Shown in pieces: positions 27,901 to 39,298 of a stretch of DNA of 64,000 nucleotides (positions are counted from its first letter, which is position 1; the number at the start of each line of letters is the position of its first letter). The DNA is from Paenibacillus tianmuensis. Its GTDB lineage: Bacteria > Bacillota > Bacilli > Paenibacillales > NBRC-103111. The stretch spans positions 80,096 through 144,095 of the forward strand of contig NZ_FMTT01000010.1 of assembly GCF_900100345.1 (NCBI RefSeq), written 5' to 3'. Under the pieces are notes generated by a model that saw nothing but the letters and a program-made list of their open reading frames with translations, did not search any database and was not told the origin of the DNA. Both the position numbers and the translations under genes were made by a program.

Positions 27901-30900
27901 ATGACAATTTTTTTGAGGCCGGAGGCCACTCTTTAAAGGCGACGAAGGTAATCAACCGGATCGAAGAAGTGACGGGGATCCGATTATCGCTGATCGAAAT
28001 GCTCAAAGAACCAACGGTTGAAGCTTTAAGCAGGAAGATCAAAAATAAAGAAAAACCGTATGTCCAGATTCCCAAAGCGGAATCGAAGCCCTGCTATCCA
28101 ATGTCGTCTTCACAAAAGCGAATATTTGTCATTTCCAGCATGGACAACACGGGCGTCGTTTACAATATGTACAAAGGCATGGAAATCAACGGAAAATTGG
28201 ATGTCTCTAAAGTGAAGCATGCTTACCTTCAACTGGTGAGCCGTCACGAAATTTTGAGAACCGGCTTTTTCATGAAGGATGGGGAAGCTGTGCAGCAGGT
28301 ACTCGACGAAGTTAGCGCCGAGATCGAATACGATGAGGCGGAGGAGGTCGGCGAAGCCGACAAGATCAGGCTGCTGTCCGAATTTGTGCGGCCATTTGAC
28401 TTGGGCAAGGCTCCGCTTCTTCGCATCAAGGTCATTCGTGTCGGGCAAGGGAACGACCTGTTGTTCTTTGATATGCATCATATTATTTCGGACGGAATGT
28501 CCATCAATATTCTCGCTGAGGATTTTACAAGGTTGTACTCAGGCGAGACATTAGAGGAGCCCGGTATCCAGTATAAAGATTATAGCGAATGGATGCGGAC
28601 AAGGGATCTTTCCGGTCAACGGGCCTATTGGATTCATGAATTTAAGGACAGCGTTCCTGTCCTTCATCTGCCGCTTGATTATAAGCGGCCGCCAATCCAA
28701 AGCTTTCTCGGAAACAGCGTGGAATGCTTTGTTGATCAAGAGCTGAAGACGAAGGTGATGGCTTTATGCAGAAAAACAGGAACCACGGAATATATGGTGC
28801 TTCTCTCCATACTGATGGTGCTGCTTAGCAAGTACAGCAGGCAGGAGGATATTGTCGTCGGGAGCCCGATTTCGGGAAGAACACACCGGGACACGGAGAA
28901 CATACTGGGCATGTTTGTAAACACCATGGCTTTGAGGGGAAAGCCCGAAGCGGACAAAACCTTTGGCTCCTTCTTGAATGAGATGAAGGATACATGCCTC
29001 CATGCGCAGGAAAACCAGGAGTATCCGTTCGACGAACTTGTAGAAGAGGTCGAAGTGAATCGGGATCTGTCACGAAATCCGTTGTTTGACGTCCTGTTCA
29101 GTTTGGAGAATCCTGCCGATGATGTGGAGCTTGATCTGGACGGATTTCAATTCAAGGAAATTTTTATCGAGCATGCCATCGCCAAATTTGATTTGACCGT
29201 AACCGTATCGAACAGGGATACAGGTTACGGAGTCACTTTCGAGTACGGCCGCGAGCTGTTTGCTGAAAGCAGCATACGTCAAATGATGGCTCACTTTTGC
29301 AAAATCTTGAAGGAGGTCACGTTCGACCCCGAACAGCGGATCGCGGAGCTTGAGGTGCTCGAAGAGGAGGAACAAGCGAGAATTTTGGGAGCGTTCAACA
29401 ACACGGATGCGGCCATGCCGCAAGAGAAGTCCGTCGCGCAGCTGTTCAACGAGCAGGCAGCCAAAGTGCCGGATCATATCGCCGTCAGCTGCGAGGATCA
29501 AGCGCTCACGTATCGGGAGCTGAGCCGCAAGGCCAACCGGCTTGCCGCGCAATTGAGGAAGCTGGGAGTCCGCCGCGACGACTATGTGGCGGTCATGGCC
29601 GAGCGGCGAATCGAGACAATCGTCGCTATCTGCGGCATTGTTCAGGCGGGCGGCGCTTACGTGCCGATCGATCCGGCCAACCCCGGGGAAAGAATCGAGT
29701 ACATCCTGAAGGACTGCAAGCCGAAGGCGATGCTGGCCTATGATGCGGACGATCGGGCCGGTGTGCCGGTCATCAATCTGTCCGAAGCGGACCCGTGGGA
29801 AGCTGCGGAGGAGGAGCCGGTCAGTCGGCCGAACGACTTGATCTATGTCATCTATACGTCGGGAACGACAGGAAGGCCGAAGGGCGTCATGGTCGAGCAC
29901 AAGAACGTGATCCGGCTGGTGAAGAACGCTGGCTATGCGAAGCTGGATGAACGGACAGTGATCCTGCAGACGGGAGCCCTCAGCTTCGATGCCTCGACCT
30001 TCGAAATCTGGGGAGCGCTGCTTAACGGGGGGCACGTGCATCTGGCCGACCGCGATGTCATCCTCGATGCCCGGAGACTGAAAGGAGTCATACAAGAGAA
30101 GTCGATCACGACCATGTTTACCACGACGGCTTTGTTTAATCAACTGATGAGTACGGACGAGACGGTATTTGACGGTCTGGGCACCCTGTTGTTCGGCGGG
30201 GAGAAGACGTCCGAGATGCATGTCCGAAAGCTGGTGGAGCGGAACCGGCGGATCGATTTTGCGAACATTTACGGACCGACGGAAACGACGACGTTTGCCG
30301 TCTGGTATCCGATTGAGGAGCGTACGCTTCGAGCGAAGACGCCGATCGGAAAGCCCATCTCCAATACGAGGGCCTATGTAGTGAACGAAGGGAAGCTTTG
30401 CGGAATCGGGATGATCGGGGAGCTGTGCATCGCGGGAGACGGCGTAGCGAGAGGCTATCTGAATCTTCCGGAGCAGACGGCGGAGAAATTCGTGGCCAAC
30501 CCGTTCGGGGAAGGGCGGATGTATCGCACCGGGGACTTGGTCCGATGGCTGCCGGACGGCAATCTGGAGTATGTGGGGCGGATGGACGAGCAGATCAAGC
30601 TCCGAGGCTTCCGCATCGAATTGGGAGAGATCGAAAGCGCGCTCCGGAAGCTGAGTGGCGTGCGGGATGCGGTTGTGACCGTACATGAAGAGCGGGAAGA
30701 AAAGCATCTTTGCGCTTATCTGGTGGCGGAAGAAGCGGATGTGTCGATCAGCCGCATCCGGGAAGAGCTTCGCAAGGAGCTGCCGGAGTACATGATCCCT
30801 GTATATATGATGACCATCGGGAGTATTCCGGTGAACCGAAACGGCAAAATCGATAAAAAAGCGCTGTCCCCAATCGAGATCAAGAGCGAGCGCGCCTATG

Positions 30901-32525
30901 CGGCGCCAAGGAATGAGACGGAGCGGGCGATCGTGCAGGTGTTTGAGGACATCCTCGGAATCGATCAAGTGGGGATGAGGGACAGTTTTTATGAACTTGG
31001 CGGCGATTCCATTAAGGCGATCCGGATTATATCGCGGCTTAGAGAATTGAATTTTGAGCTGACGGTCAAAGAAATGCTGCAGCTGCAAGTGATCGAGGAC
31101 ATGATATCCCGTGTCCGAAAGGACGCAGACAGGGTGGAGTACGAGCAGGGGGAGGTTACGGGAGAAGTTCCTTTGACACCGATACAGCATTTGTTTTTTC
31201 AATGGAACTTAAAGAAGCCCGATCATTTCAATCAGGCTGTGACCCTGCAATCAAGAGACCGGTTGGAGGAAGAGGCACTAAGGGAAGCGTTGCGAGCCTT
31301 GGCCGCGCATCATGACCTTTTGAGGGCTGTGTTTACCGATGGCAGGCAGGAAATACGGAAGGTGGACGGGAGTTGCTTGTTTCATCTGGAGAGCTTTGAT
31401 TACAGCGGCATCATGGATGAAAGTCTGCTGGAGTCAGCGATGTTTGAGCAAAGCACCGCGATTCAGCGAAGTATGGACTTATCGAAGGGGCCGCTGCTGA
31501 GAACCGCTCTGTATCGGGCGCCGGCATACGATTATTTGATGATTTGTATACATCACCTCGTTGTCGATGGCATTTCGTGGAGAATCCTGCTTGAAGACCT
31601 TGTAGCGGGATATTTCCAAGCAAGGAGGGGGACGCCGATTCTATTTCCCGGGAAAACCGCATCGTATCTCGACTGGTCGAAAGCTTTATTGGCCTACAGC
31701 GAATCCGGGGAGCTGAAACGTGAAATCCAGTATTGGGAAGGCATTCATGCCCAAATGAACACCGGGATCATCGAAGCCGATGCGGACGGTACGGAGCAGG
31801 GGTATGAGAGCCTAACTTTTGAATTCGGCGAAGAACTGACAAGTCAACTGCTGTATGAAGCTGGTAAAGCCTTCAATACGGCAATAAACGATATCCTGCT
31901 TTCGGCGCTGGGCATGGCGGTGAATTCGTGGAAGCGTCAGAATAAAGTCGCAATCTACTTGGAAGGGCATGGCCGGGAAGAAATTAATCAAGCGATCGAT
32001 ATTCATCGAACGGTGGGCTGGTTTACCAGCATTTACCCGGTTATTCTGGAAGCCTCGGAGAAGATGGAAGACGTTATTGTTCAAACGAAGGAGATGCTGA
32101 GGCATATTCCTAACCGCGGGATGGGCTATGGGGTGATTCGTTACGGCGGAAAATACGAAATTCCCGAAACGGTACCGGATATCGGATTTAATTATTTGGG
32201 CCAGTGGAATATGGAATCCAATGAGGGGACGGGAATAACCGCCTCGACACTGTCCAGCGGAGTGAATATAGCAGAAGAGAATCAACGAACGAACAGCATA
32301 TCGCTGAACGGAAGCATCTATAACGGAAAGCTCGCGATGACCATCGAATATGACAAGAGCAAATTCAGCCACTCATCCATTCAAACGCTCAACATGGATT
32401 ATCAAAAGGCTTTGACGAATGTCGTCCAATTCTGCATTTCGCGGAAAGAAACGGTAAAAACAGCCTCTGATTATCATGAGGAATTAACAGATGACGTCTT
32501 GAAGGATATTATCAATAGTTTCTAA
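24933..32525 (+). CDS. NRPS: C(degenerate)-A-PCP-C-A-PCP-E
   Basis: A protein of 2530 residues. The first condensation domain (about 1-430) reads IHRAICDE where HHxxxDG is expected, so the catalytic histidine is an arginine and the domain is probably not catalytic. A1 (about 465-960) has pocket residues DFWCIGSIL, nearest in pattern to threonine codes but with unusual positions, so its substrate is open. PCP1 (GGHSLKA near 996) is followed by an intact LCL-type C domain (HHIISDG, 1181). A2 (about 1490-1985) has pocket DAFFLGITF, suggesting a branched aliphatic residue such as isoleucine or valine. PCP2 has GGDSIKA near 2023. The terminal epimerization domain ([10 protein letters not shown] near 2206, EGHGREE, VGWFTS) should give a D-residue. 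Two dipeptide steps are therefore encoded. Confidence 0.9.
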   Translation: MEYQSSAFQEQLWLHDAFERKRLSAYGADYYNIPIIFRINGIVHEHEIREALTRLLEKHEALRTSLLMSNGAVTQHIREQAEPVLITLDWSGENRTEIEALAVLKELNAQAFLDGLEAPLVKSVFLPLNREISYLLLTIHRAICDERSVKILKRDFIRRFTAYANDEQPDDAAELPLQYADFSEWQHELPDEILETHLMYWKRKLNKELRPIVLPMQRKKTEAPAYQPAEYRLVFQPELMEKVERLRIQAGLEKRIIFLTVLKILLLKFTGEKEIHIGTTVSEGMSEELLDTVGPISNPLILHDELYDSKPFLDIARQIAQTCQEAKDHSIIPFERIAKEMKLRNSGDAAPLFDILFHYWDADEDMPVSRIQVIESNIGWGKADYHVLVQEEESETRLYVTYDSCCYSGQQAAQLAHSFMTLCEALCGDPDQPVLHAEFIDEDEKNLLLSQWTNTNVEAMTEECVHHLFSRQALKTPDHIAVQYDEQTMTYGELEESSNQIANWLKRHGIESEDIIAIVMDRNIHTVELMLGILKAGACYLTIEPDAPVERRRYILEDSRPKLVIVEERYADAAHGEQAVILESLLQNKAGEPKEVTSPCHHANLAYVIYTSGTTGKPKGVLLEHRNLARIVCHSQHLFDYTADDVWSMSHPYSFDFSVWEMYCALLTGGRVVIVPRSVVKDTARFRHYLSEYGVTVLCQTPTACNALIHEEIKHPGADLKVRTIIFGGEALSVGDLRELREKYPEMTFVNSYGITETTILATFKKVTDEEIASHVNSIGVPLPNYQVYVLNSRQQIVPIGVEGELYVGGSGVARAYLNRPELTQEKFVPNPFGEGRLYRSGDLARWKPNGELEYIGRIDDQVKIRGYRMELGEIETILKRQPGIRNAAVMAREKAGESCLCAYLVSDHSIGLSALRSALAEHLPEYMIPAYMQQIGEIPMTVNGKVDKKALPEIEASSEMEYVPPGTYIEKSFARIFEEVLDVERIGIYDNFFEAGGHSLKATKVINRIEEVTGIRLSLIEMLKEPTVEALSRKIKNKEKPYVQIPKAESKPCYPMSSSQKRIFVISSMDNTGVVYNMYKGMEINGKLDVSKVKHAYLQLVSRHEILRTGFFMKDGEAVQQVLDEVSAEIEYDEAEEVGEADKIRLLSEFVRPFDLGKAPLLRIKVIRVGQGNDLLFFDMHHIISDGMSINILAEDFTRLYSGETLEEPGIQYKDYSEWMRTRDLSGQRAYWIHEFKDSVPVLHLPLDYKRPPIQSFLGNSVECFVDQELKTKVMALCRKTGTTEYMVLLSILMVLLSKYSRQEDIVVGSPISGRTHRDTENILGMFVNTMALRGKPEADKTFGSFLNEMKDTCLHAQENQEYPFDELVEEVEVNRDLSRNPLFDVLFSLENPADDVELDLDGFQFKEIFIEHAIAKFDLTVTVSNRDTGYGVTFEYGRELFAESSIRQMMAHFCKILKEVTFDPEQRIAELEVLEEEEQARILGAFNNTDAAMPQEKSVAQLFNEQAAKVPDHIAVSCEDQALTYRELSRKANRLAAQLRKLGVRRDDYVAVMAERRIETIVAICGIVQAGGAYVPIDPANPGERIEYILKDCKPKAMLAYDADDRAGVPVINLSEADPWEAAEEEPVSRPNDLIYVIYTSGTTGRPKGVMVEHKNVIRLVKNAGYAKLDERTVILQTGALSFDASTFEIWGALLNGGHVHLADRDVILDARRLKGVIQEKSITTMFTTTALFNQLMSTDETVFDGLGTLLFGGEKTSEMHVRKLVERNRRIDFANIYGPTETTTFAVWYPIEERTLRAKTPIGKPISNTRAYVVNEGKLCGIGMIGELCIAGDGVARGYLNLPEQTAEKFVANPFGEGRMYRTGDLVRWLPDGNLEYVGRMDEQIKLRGFRIELGEIESALRKLSGVRDAVVTVHEEREEKHLCAYLVAEEADVSISRIREELRKELPEYMIPVYMMTIGSIPVNRNGKIDKKALSPIEIKSERAYAAPRNETERAIVQVFEDILGIDQVGMRDSFYELGGDSIKAIRIISRLRELNFELTVKEMLQLQVIEDMISRVRKDADRVEYEQGEVTGEVPLTPIQHLFFQWNLKKPDHFNQAVTLQSRDRLEEEALREALRALAAHHDLLRAVFTDGRQEIRKVDGSCLFHLESFDYSGIMDESLLESAMFEQSTAIQRSMDLSKGPLLRTALYRAPAYDYLMICIHHLVVDGISWRILLEDLVAGYFQARRGTPILFPGKTASYLDWSKALLAYSESGELKREIQYWEGIHAQMNTGIIEADADGTEQGYESLTFEFGEELTSQLLYEAGKAFNTAINDILLSALGMAVNSWKRQNKVAIYLEGHGREEINQAIDIHRTVGWFTSIYPVILEASEKMEDVIVQTKEMLRHIPNRGMGYGVIRYGGKYEIPETVPDIGFNYLGQWNMESNEGTGITASTLSSGVNIAEENQRTNSISLNGSIYNGKLAMTIEYDKSKFSHSSIQTLNMDYQKALTNVVQFCISRKETVKTASDYHEELTDDVLKDIINSF
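29337..30949 (+). repeat. Near-identical A-domain repeat, copy 1
   Basis: The A2 domain, from the inter-domain linker ([18 protein letters not shown]) to the start of the PCP, is almost identical at the DNA level to 33884-35508 in the next gene. The main length difference is 12 bases in an acidic stretch near 29800. The flanking C, PCP and E sequences are not conserved, so the repeat is confined to the adenylation unit. Confidence 0.9.
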
Positions 32526-32557
32526 ATGACGATCGGCAGGAAAGGAGCAGTTGCTGG

Positions 32558-35500
32558 ATGGACCATAAGATTGATTCGATTTATCCGCTAAGCCCGATGC
32601 AGGAAGGGATGCTGTTCCACAAATTATTTAACGAACAATCAACCGAATATGTTGTCCGGCATGTCCTCCAATGGACCGGAGAGTTTGAAGTCAAGCGGGT
32701 CAGAGAAGCTTTGGACCTGCTCGCGGAAAAATATGAAGTGCTGCGCACGGCCATCGTCATGCCCAAAAAGGGGGGGCGGCCGTGGCAGGTCGTATTGAAA
32801 GCCCGGCCGATCGAGTTGAACGTCGTGGATGTATCGGGAGAGCCCTCGGCGGCGGAGCGGGTCGAAGCCATCAAACAGGAGGATCTCCGGCGCGGATTTG
32901 ATCTGGAGAAGGACACCCTGCTCAGAATGACGATCATCAAGCTGTCCGCTGAGGAAAGCATTGCGTTGTGGAGCCTGCATCATATCATTTTGGATGGATG
33001 GTGCAGCTCTACGGTGTTAATTCAGTTTATGCAGTACTATGCGGCTTTGGGCAAAGGGAGAACGTATGGCGAGCTGAAGCATGCCATCAGCGCTTCGGCA
33101 GCCGATACGGCTTCCTATAAAGAATATATACATTGGCTGGAAAAGCAGGATAAGCAGGCGGCAATGACCTATTGGGAGGCGCTGCTCGGAGATTATTCGG
33201 GCTCTACAGCCCTGCTGCCTATCGGGCCAAGTGCGGAAACCAAAGAGGAAATGGAACGAATAACGCTTCGTACGAGCCGCGAATTTACAGATCAGGTGAA
33301 GCGGGCCGCCAAGCGCAAGAGCATCACGATCAATACAATTCTGGAAAGCGCCTTAGGCATCCTTCTTCAAAAATACAACAGGAGCAGCGACGCGGTGTTC
33401 GGAAAAGTCGTGTCCGGAAGGAACGCGGATTTGTCGGGGATTGACCGGATTGTCGGCTTGTTTATCAATACGATTCCCGTGCGGGTAAAAACGGATGCGG
33501 AAACGACCTGCGAGCAATTGCTGAAGGCCATGCATCATCAAGCGCTGGATAGCTCTTGTTACGATTATTGCCCGTTATCCGATATTCAGCAGCTAAACGG
33601 CCGTGGCGGCGGATTAATCGATGTGCTCTTTGTTTATGAAAACTATTTTATCGATAGAGAGGCATTCACTCAAGGCTTGGAGGATTTGGACGGCCGGCTG
33701 AAGATCGAGCTGGGCGAAAGCAGAGAACAAACGAATTATCCGGTTAATGTGAGCGTCTCGATGGAAGAAACCTTGAATTTGGATATTTTGTACGATCCCA
33801 GGCGCTATGGCAAGGAAGAAATGCAAATGCTGCTCGAAAGGTACCGCATCGTTTTGAAGCAAATGGTTGAATTTCCCGAACGGCGGATCGCGGAGGTTGA
33901 GGTGCTCGAAGAGGAGGAACAAGCGAGAATCCTGGGAACGTTCAATGACACGGATGCGGCCATGCCGCAAGAAAAGTCTGTCGCGCAGCTGTTCAACGAG
34001 CAGGCAGCCAAAGTGCCGGATCATATCGCCGTTAGCTGCGAGGATCAAGCGCTCACGTATCGGGAGCTAAGCCGCAAGGCCAACCGGCTTGCCGCGCAAT
34101 TGAGGAAGCTGGGAGTCCGCCGCGACGACTATGTGGCGGTCATGGCCGAGCGGCGGATCGAGACGATCGTCGCCATCTGCGGCATTGTTCAGGCGGGCGG
34201 TGCCTACGTGCCGATCGATCCGGCCAACCCCAGGGAAAGAATCGAGTACATCCTGAAGGACTGCAAGCCGAAGGCGATGCTGACCTATGATGCGGACGAT
34301 CAGGCCGGTGTGCCGGTCATCAACCTGTCCGAGGCGGACCGGCGGGAAGCCGAGGATGAGGAGTCGGAGCTGGAGCCGGTCAGTCGGCCGAACGACTTGA
34401 TCTATGTCATCTATACGTCGGGAACGACAGGAAGGCCGAAGGGCGTCATGGTCGAGCACAAAAACGTGATCCGCCTGGTGAAGAACGCTGGCTATGCGAA
34501 GCTGGATGAACGGACGGTGATTCTGCAGACGGGAGCTCTCAGCTTCGATGCCTCGACCTTTGAAATCTGGGGAGCGCTGCTTCATGGGGGACACGTGCAT
34601 CTGGCTGACCGCGATGTTATCCTCGATGCCCGGAGACTGAAAGGAGTCATACAAGAGAAGACGATCACGACCATGTTTACCACGACGGTTTTGTTTAACC
34701 AGCTGATGAGCATGAATGAGACGGTATTTGACGGTCTGGGCACCCTGTTATTCGGCGGGGAGAAGACGTCCGAGACGCATGTCCGAAAGCTGGTGGAGCG
34801 GAACCTGCGGATCGATTTTGCGAATATCTATGGGCCGACAGAGACGACGACGTTTGCCGTCTGGTATCCGATTGAGGACCGCACGCTCCGAGCGAAGACG
34901 CCGATCGGAAAGCCCATCTCCAATACGAGGGCCTATGTAGTGAACGAAGGGAAGCTTTGTGGAATCGGGATGATCGGGGAGCTGTGTATCGCAGGAGACG
35001 GAGTAGCGAGAGGATATCTGAATCTTCCGGAGCAGACGGCGGAGAAATTCGTAGCCGACCCGTTCGGGGAAGGGCGGATGTATCGCACCGGGGACTTGGT
35101 CCGATGGCTGCCGGACGGCAATCTGCAGTATGTGGGGCGGATGGACGAGCAGATCAAGCTCCGAGGCTTCCGCATCGAATTGGGAGAGATCGAAAGCGCG
35201 CTCCGGAAGCTGAGTGGCGTGCGGGATGCGGTTGTGACCGTACATGAAGAGCGGGAAGAAAAGCATCTTTGCGCCTATCTGGTGGCGGAAGAAGCGGATG
35301 TGTCGATCAGTCGCATCCGGGAAGAGCTTCGCAAGGAGCTGCCGGAGTACATGATCCCTGTATATATGATGACCATCGGGAGTATTCCGGTGAACCGAAA
35401 CGGCAAAATCGATAAAAAAGCGCTGCCCCCAATCGAGATCAAGAGCGAGCGCGCCTATGCGGCGCCAAGGAATGAGACGGAGCGGGCGATCGTGCAGGTG

Positions 35501-37045
35501 TTTGAGGAAGTATTGGGCATCGGGAGGGTCGGTCTGCAGGACAACTTCTTTGAACTGGGAGGAGACTCCCTCAAGGCTATCCGTATTGTCGCCAAGCTAA
35601 GAGGGCTGGATTATGGCTTGACGATGCGGGAACTGGTCCAGCAGCGCACGATCGCAGAGGTTATTGCCAAGATCGACGGCAAGGAATCGGCGACCCCGCT
35701 GAATGAAGCGCTCAGGGAAGTATCCGCCGCTTCTTCTGCCGATCATACGACAGCCGTGAATGCTTCCATGACGCGCGGCAGCGAGCTGGAAGTAAGAACG
35801 GCGGCCGTATTGGAGGATACCCGGTTGGATCCGGATCAGTTCAAGAAGACAAGATGGGTTGAAGAACTGGCGAACTATGACTGTAATACAAGAGAAGCCG
35901 CGATATCGGATTGTTTTGAACCATTTGCCTATCAAAAGTTCTTCTTGCTCCAGCAGCCGGAGACGATATGCACCAAGACGGAAATTGTTGGCTCGATGAC
36001 GAAAAAGCACATGGTGCAAATCGTCAGAGAGATCGTTCATGAGCAAAATGGTTGCCGATATTTCTATCAAAGCGAAGAGGATATGATCCAGGAGTGCGAG
36101 TTTACAGACCGCTGGCATGTGCCGTACATCGACCTGAGCGATGAACCGGATTCCGACGCAAAGCTTGCTCCGCTGGAATCGATCTCCAACCTGGCTGCGC
36201 TGTTTAAGCACGGAAGTCTGTTGGTGAAGATCATGATCGTAAAAACAGCACACAACCGGCATGTCGTTTATTTTTACGCGCAGCATGCCGTATGGGATTT
36301 TGTATCTACGGAAGTACTAGGAAATCTGGTTAGAAACAAATGTTTGGGAATGGACGGCGGCCTGGACAAAAACGGGTATACCCGGTATTCGAAAGCGAGA
36401 CAGCAAAGAGAAGCGGATTTACGGCAGGATGCGCCCCGCTTCTTTGGAAGCATCGCAGATCAGATCAATCATTACCAAGCCCTGACGAATGGCCGGACGT
36501 TCCGCTACCTCATCGATATGACAAGAAAAGTGGACCCGGAAACGGCGGAGAACATCCTTCGGAATCCGATTCAATGGGTCCTTCGATTGTTCGCTTTGAT
36601 TAATATCAGGCCGTTGGACGACGGTACGAAACATTCAAGCTTTCCTTTCGCATTAATCCAATCTGGCCGAACGGATGCCGGTCACATGACCTTAGGCTTG
36701 TATTTGGATTCCGTCGTACAGACATTTGATGCCGCCCGGGGGACGATCGAAGCCTCCGAAGTTGGCGATTGCGCCTTTCTGTTATTTGGAGCGGAGTATT
36801 TGAGCGACATTATATCCATCAACTTTGTGTCATCATTCGATCCCTCCTACACGTTCGAGGAGTGCGGAGATTTGAGGATTGGCATGCAAGCTATGAATGA
36901 AAACGCGGTGTCCAAAGGGCATATGACGATCAGGCTCTTTAACGACAGCTTGCAGCTGCTTATCCCGAGCTTTCATCACGATCTGGATCGGATCGCCGAA
37001 ATGACAGAGGAGCACTTGAGACAAGGCCAAGCAAGCCGAATCTAA
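32558..37045 (+). CDS. NRPS: C-A-PCP-terminal condensation-like domain
   Basis: A protein of 1495 residues. It starts with a condensation domain (about 5-430, HHIILDGWC at 141) placed to accept the D-residue made by the preceding E domain. A3 (about 460-960) has the same pocket as A2 (DAFFLGITF), so it should take the same branched aliphatic amino acid. The PCP serine (GGDSLKA) is near 1002. After a linker of about 80 residues comes a ~400-residue domain (1085-1490) that aligns loosely with condensation domains but reads QHAVWDFVS at the active-site motif: one His and the Asp remain, the first His and Gly do not. There is no thioesterase. This last domain may release or cyclize the chain, or pass it to another partner (inference). 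The start has AAAGGAG upstream. Confidence 0.88.
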   Translation: MDHKIDSIYPLSPMQEGMLFHKLFNEQSTEYVVRHVLQWTGEFEVKRVREALDLLAEKYEVLRTAIVMPKKGGRPWQVVLKARPIELNVVDVSGEPSAAERVEAIKQEDLRRGFDLEKDTLLRMTIIKLSAEESIALWSLHHIILDGWCSSTVLIQFMQYYAALGKGRTYGELKHAISASAADTASYKEYIHWLEKQDKQAAMTYWEALLGDYSGSTALLPIGPSAETKEEMERITLRTSREFTDQVKRAAKRKSITINTILESALGILLQKYNRSSDAVFGKVVSGRNADLSGIDRIVGLFINTIPVRVKTDAETTCEQLLKAMHHQALDSSCYDYCPLSDIQQLNGRGGGLIDVLFVYENYFIDREAFTQGLEDLDGRLKIELGESREQTNYPVNVSVSMEETLNLDILYDPRRYGKEEMQMLLERYRIVLKQMVEFPERRIAEVEVLEEEEQARILGTFNDTDAAMPQEKSVAQLFNEQAAKVPDHIAVSCEDQALTYRELSRKANRLAAQLRKLGVRRDDYVAVMAERRIETIVAICGIVQAGGAYVPIDPANPRERIEYILKDCKPKAMLTYDADDQAGVPVINLSEADRREAEDEESELEPVSRPNDLIYVIYTSGTTGRPKGVMVEHKNVIRLVKNAGYAKLDERTVILQTGALSFDASTFEIWGALLHGGHVHLADRDVILDARRLKGVIQEKTITTMFTTTVLFNQLMSMNETVFDGLGTLLFGGEKTSETHVRKLVERNLRIDFANIYGPTETTTFAVWYPIEDRTLRAKTPIGKPISNTRAYVVNEGKLCGIGMIGELCIAGDGVARGYLNLPEQTAEKFVADPFGEGRMYRTGDLVRWLPDGNLQYVGRMDEQIKLRGFRIELGEIESALRKLSGVRDAVVTVHEEREEKHLCAYLVAEEADVSISRIREELRKELPEYMIPVYMMTIGSIPVNRNGKIDKKALPPIEIKSERAYAAPRNETERAIVQVFEEVLGIGRVGLQDNFFELGGDSLKAIRIVAKLRGLDYGLTMRELVQQRTIAEVIAKIDGKESATPLNEALREVSAASSADHTTAVNASMTRGSELEVRTAAVLEDTRLDPDQFKKTRWVEELANYDCNTREAAISDCFEPFAYQKFFLLQQPETICTKTEIVGSMTKKHMVQIVREIVHEQNGCRYFYQSEEDMIQECEFTDRWHVPYIDLSDEPDSDAKLAPLESISNLAALFKHGSLLVKIMIVKTAHNRHVVYFYAQHAVWDFVSTEVLGNLVRNKCLGMDGGLDKNGYTRYSKARQQREADLRQDAPRFFGSIADQINHYQALTNGRTFRYLIDMTRKVDPETAENILRNPIQWVLRLFALINIRPLDDGTKHSSFPFALIQSGRTDAGHMTLGLYLDSVVQTFDAARGTIEASEVGDCAFLLFGAEYLSDIISINFVSSFDPSYTFEECGDLRIGMQAMNENAVSKGHMTIRLFNDSLQLLIPSFHHDLDRIAEMTEEHLRQGQASRI
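33884..35508 (+). repeat. Near-identical A-domain repeat, copy 2
   Basis: This is the second copy of the adenylation unit at 29337-30949, offset by 4547 bases and carrying 12 extra bases coding for four acidic-region residues. Boundaries coincide with the linkers before and after the A domain, as expected for recent duplication or gene conversion of one A domain. Confidence 0.9.
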
Positions 37046-37067
37046 ACATCGGAAGGAGAAATGAGCC

Positions 37068-37319
37068 ATGGAGGTAAAAGAAACGATCAGAAAATTTTTA
37101 AGCCGATATGTGGGCGACAAGCCATTTGACGATGCCGACAATATTTTTGAGAAGGGGTATGTGAACTCGTTATTTTTCATGCAGCTTGTCTTATTTATTG
37201 AAAAGCAGTTTCAAATCACCATTGAAAATGAAGATTTGGCGATGGGAAATTTTCAAGATGTGAACTCGATTGCGGCTTTCGTAAACTCCAGGCTATTAAA
37301 CGCGCATGGCCTGAAATAA
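37068..37319 (+). CDS. Stand-alone acyl carrier protein for extender-unit synthesis
   Basis: This 83-residue ACP has the phosphopantetheine serine in GYVNSLFFMQL. The form NSLFxMQLV and the following FIEKQFQITIENEDL are typical of carrier proteins such as ZmaD/ZmaH and FkbJ, on which hydroxy-, amino- or methoxymalonyl extender units are built, rather than of fatty acid ACP (family knowledge). It sits between the last NRPS and a discrete AT that could transfer the finished unit. A GGAAGGAG site precedes the start. Confidence 0.82.
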   Translation: MEVKETIRKFLSRYVGDKPFDDADNIFEKGYVNSLFFMQLVLFIEKQFQITIENEDLAMGNFQDVNSIAAFVNSRLLNAHGLK

Positions 37320-37341
37320 TCAGGGGAAGGAGACGAATCAT

Positions 37342-38589
37342 GTGCCTAAAATTGCCGTTGTTTTTCCGGGCTCGGATAGTCATTTTATAGGGATGTACAA
37401 GGCTTTGTATGACGAATACAGCATTGTCAGAGATACGATCCATGAGGCTGAACAGGCTACGGGCATACCTCTGGGCGAATTGTGCTTTAAGGGACCGCTT
37501 TCCGTATTGTCAAGACCTGAAAATGCCCATGCGGCCATTGTTGCATTCGGCGTAGCCGCCTTTCGCGTGTTTGTGAGCGAAACGGGAATCACACCGCAGT
37601 TCTGTGCGGGACACAGCCTGGGAGAATACACAGCGCTGGTATGCGCAGGCGCAATGAAGCTGTCCGATACATTGAAGCTGGTTCAACTGCGCACGGAAAT
37701 CAGCAAAGAAATCCAGACGGCTGTCGACGGCGGTATGACGATCGTTGATGGAATTGATGCCGAAGCTGTGGAGAAGATCTGCAAGCAGCAGCAAAGGAAC
37801 GGGAGACATGTCTATGTCTCCTGCTACAATTCCTCAACTCAGGTTGCGATTTCCGGCTTGCAAGAGGATGTAGAGGAGACGGAAAAAATCATCGGCAAAG
37901 AACATGGTTCCGTCACTCCTTTGTTCGACAGCGCTCCTTTTCATTGCCCCGTCATGGAGCGAGGAGCGGAGAAGTTGCAGAAGGCCATTGCACGCTTGCC
38001 ATTGGGCGAGTTCCGGTATCCGGTAATGTCCAACTATACCGGAAAACCGTACGTTCGCATACAGGACGTAGAAGAAAATTTGGTCCGGCATTTATCGAAT
38101 CCGGTTCGCTGGGAGGAGATTATCCGTTACTTTGAGAGCAAAGGCGTCCGGCTGGTCATTGATTTCAGTGCCAGAAACATATTTGAAGGCATGATTCAGC
38201 ACAAGCCGTCTCTCCGGACCATATGCTTTGGAGTAAGGGAGGAGAGAGAAAAACTGTTCCAATTGTTGAACAGCTCCGATGACGACGGCAGCAGGTCCAC
38301 TTTTATTTCGAAAAGCCTACTTGCGGCGCTATCCACTCCCAATCAACATGTGGAACGATACGTCAACGGCGCCGATGTCGCGGACCATTATCATAAGCTT
38401 TCCGAAATCAGCATGGAGCTGGAACAGGGGAGGATCGCTTTGTCGAACGAAGTCAAGCGGAGTATTCTTCTTCTGTTGAAACGCATCTTTGACGCGAAGA
38501 AGCTTGGCCGGGATGAGCAAACCCAATGGTTTCAGCAAATTTTGGATGAAACCTCCTCTACATACCTCAATTTGATTGAAATTGAATAA
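37342..38589 (+). CDS. Second discrete acyltransferase, divergent; possible unusual-extender AT
   Basis: A 415-residue AT with GHSLGE and the histidine region SAPFHCP. The N-terminal motif normally written GQGSQ reads GSDSH, and the residue after the catalytic His is Cys instead of Ser. These differences from the first AT suggest another acyl donor. Its position directly behind the extender-type ACP recalls ZmaF, the trans-AT that moves aminomalonyl and hydroxymalonyl units in zwittermicin synthesis (inference). A C-terminal extension (PNQHVERYVNGADVADHYHKL, ILLLLKRIFDAKKLGRDEQ, two separate stretches) resembles that of the first AT. Translation most likely starts at GTG 37342 after GGGAAGGAG. 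Confidence 0.85.
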   Translation: MPKIAVVFPGSDSHFIGMYKALYDEYSIVRDTIHEAEQATGIPLGELCFKGPLSVLSRPENAHAAIVAFGVAAFRVFVSETGITPQFCAGHSLGEYTALVCAGAMKLSDTLKLVQLRTEISKEIQTAVDGGMTIVDGIDAEAVEKICKQQQRNGRHVYVSCYNSSTQVAISGLQEDVEETEKIIGKEHGSVTPLFDSAPFHCPVMERGAEKLQKAIARLPLGEFRYPVMSNYTGKPYVRIQDVEENLVRHLSNPVRWEEIIRYFESKGVRLVIDFSARNIFEGMIQHKPSLRTICFGVREEREKLFQLLNSSDDDGSRSTFISKSLLAALSTPNQHVERYVNGADVADHYHKLSEISMELEQGRIALSNEVKRSILLLLKRIFDAKKLGRDEQTQWFQQILDETSSTYLNLIEIE

Positions 38590-38599
38590 ATATAACCGA

Positions 38600-38628
38600 T
38601 TGACAAAAATATACTGCTCTGATACCTT
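38600..38628 (+). promoter_or_regulatory. Promoter of the marR-transporter-tailoring operon
   Basis: A consensus -35 TTGACA (38600-38605) is followed after 17 bases by TACCTT (38623-38628), a weak -10. It is placed 40 bases ahead of the marR start codon. A perfect palindrome lies immediately downstream. Confidence 0.55.
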
Positions 38629-38635
38629 AAATATA

Positions 38636-38647
38636 ACAGCATGCTGT
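38636..38647. promoter_or_regulatory. Perfect palindrome, probable MarR operator
   Basis: ACAGCATGCTGT is a perfect 12-bp palindrome lying at the likely transcription start between the promoter and the marR start codon, the usual place for an autoregulatory MarR site. Confidence 0.5.
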
Positions 38648-38667
38648 CTAAATTGAGGTGAGCAACA

Positions 38668-39231
38668 TTGAATAATCAGGAAGAGCTATTTTTGATTCAG
38701 CAAATTTACGGAACACTTTTCGCGCTCGCCAACAAAATCCAGTCCAAAGGCGATACTTATTTTGAGGACATCACATCCAGACAGTTCATGATTATGATGG
38801 CCATTATTCACCTGCCGGAAGAAGAGGCCACCATCATCAATATCGCCAAAAAGTTAGGGACCACCAAGCAGAGCGCCAGACATCTGCTCTCCTCGATCGA
38901 GAGCAAAGGGTATGTGGTTGCCATTCCAAGCCCCGTGGACCGGCGCGCCGTGAACGTCAAAATTACGGAATCCGGGAAAAAGGTTTTGCTGAAATGCGGG
39001 GGAAAATCGATCCACTTCCTGGCCGATCTTTCGGGAAACTTCACCAAGGAAGAGCTGGAGCAGATATGGACTCTGCTGAAAAAGCTGTATCAGTTTGACG
39101 GCGAAAAGCAGGATGGGTTTGAGGAAAGTATTTCGATCCAAATGGGAGATGAGCAGGATGAGATGACGAAGAAGGCATTGGAAGAATTCTCAAGACGACG
39201 AAATGCCCAAGTGCCCGAGTCCAATCCTTAA
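38668..39231 (+). CDS. MarR-family transcriptional regulator
   Basis: 187 residues with a winged-helix domain: TSRQFMIMMAIIHL, IINIAKKLGTTKQSARHLL (recognition helix), and the wing PSPVDRRAVNVKITESGKK. The C-terminal 50 residues form a charged tail beyond the family core. TTG 38668 is the start, seven bases after GAGGTG. It heads a run of codirectional genes encoding an exporter and extender-unit enzymes. It probably represses this second half of the cluster and responds to the product or an intermediate (inference). Confidence 0.88.
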   Translation: MNNQEELFLIQQIYGTLFALANKIQSKGDTYFEDITSRQFMIMMAIIHLPEEEATIINIAKKLGTTKQSARHLLSSIESKGYVVAIPSPVDRRAVNVKITESGKKVLLKCGGKSIHFLADLSGNFTKEELEQIWTLLKKLYQFDGEKQDGFEESISIQMGDEQDEMTKKALEEFSRRRNAQVPESNP

Positions 39232-39298
39232 GCGCGGACCATAGCGGGACTTCACAGGGTGAGGCAGTACTTTGGAGAGGAATCTGGGAGGGAAGAGC

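Noticed and set aside
29070..31202. 710-codon open frame on the minus strand inside the NRPS gene
   Set aside because: It mirrors the A-PCP coding region, is rich in Arg/His/Leu without known motifs, and a similar mirror occurs in the duplicated A domain. It is an antisense shadow.
38586..38667. Possible terminator between the second AT gene and marR
   Set aside because: No hairpin followed by a T run is visible; only the promoter and palindrome can be supported.
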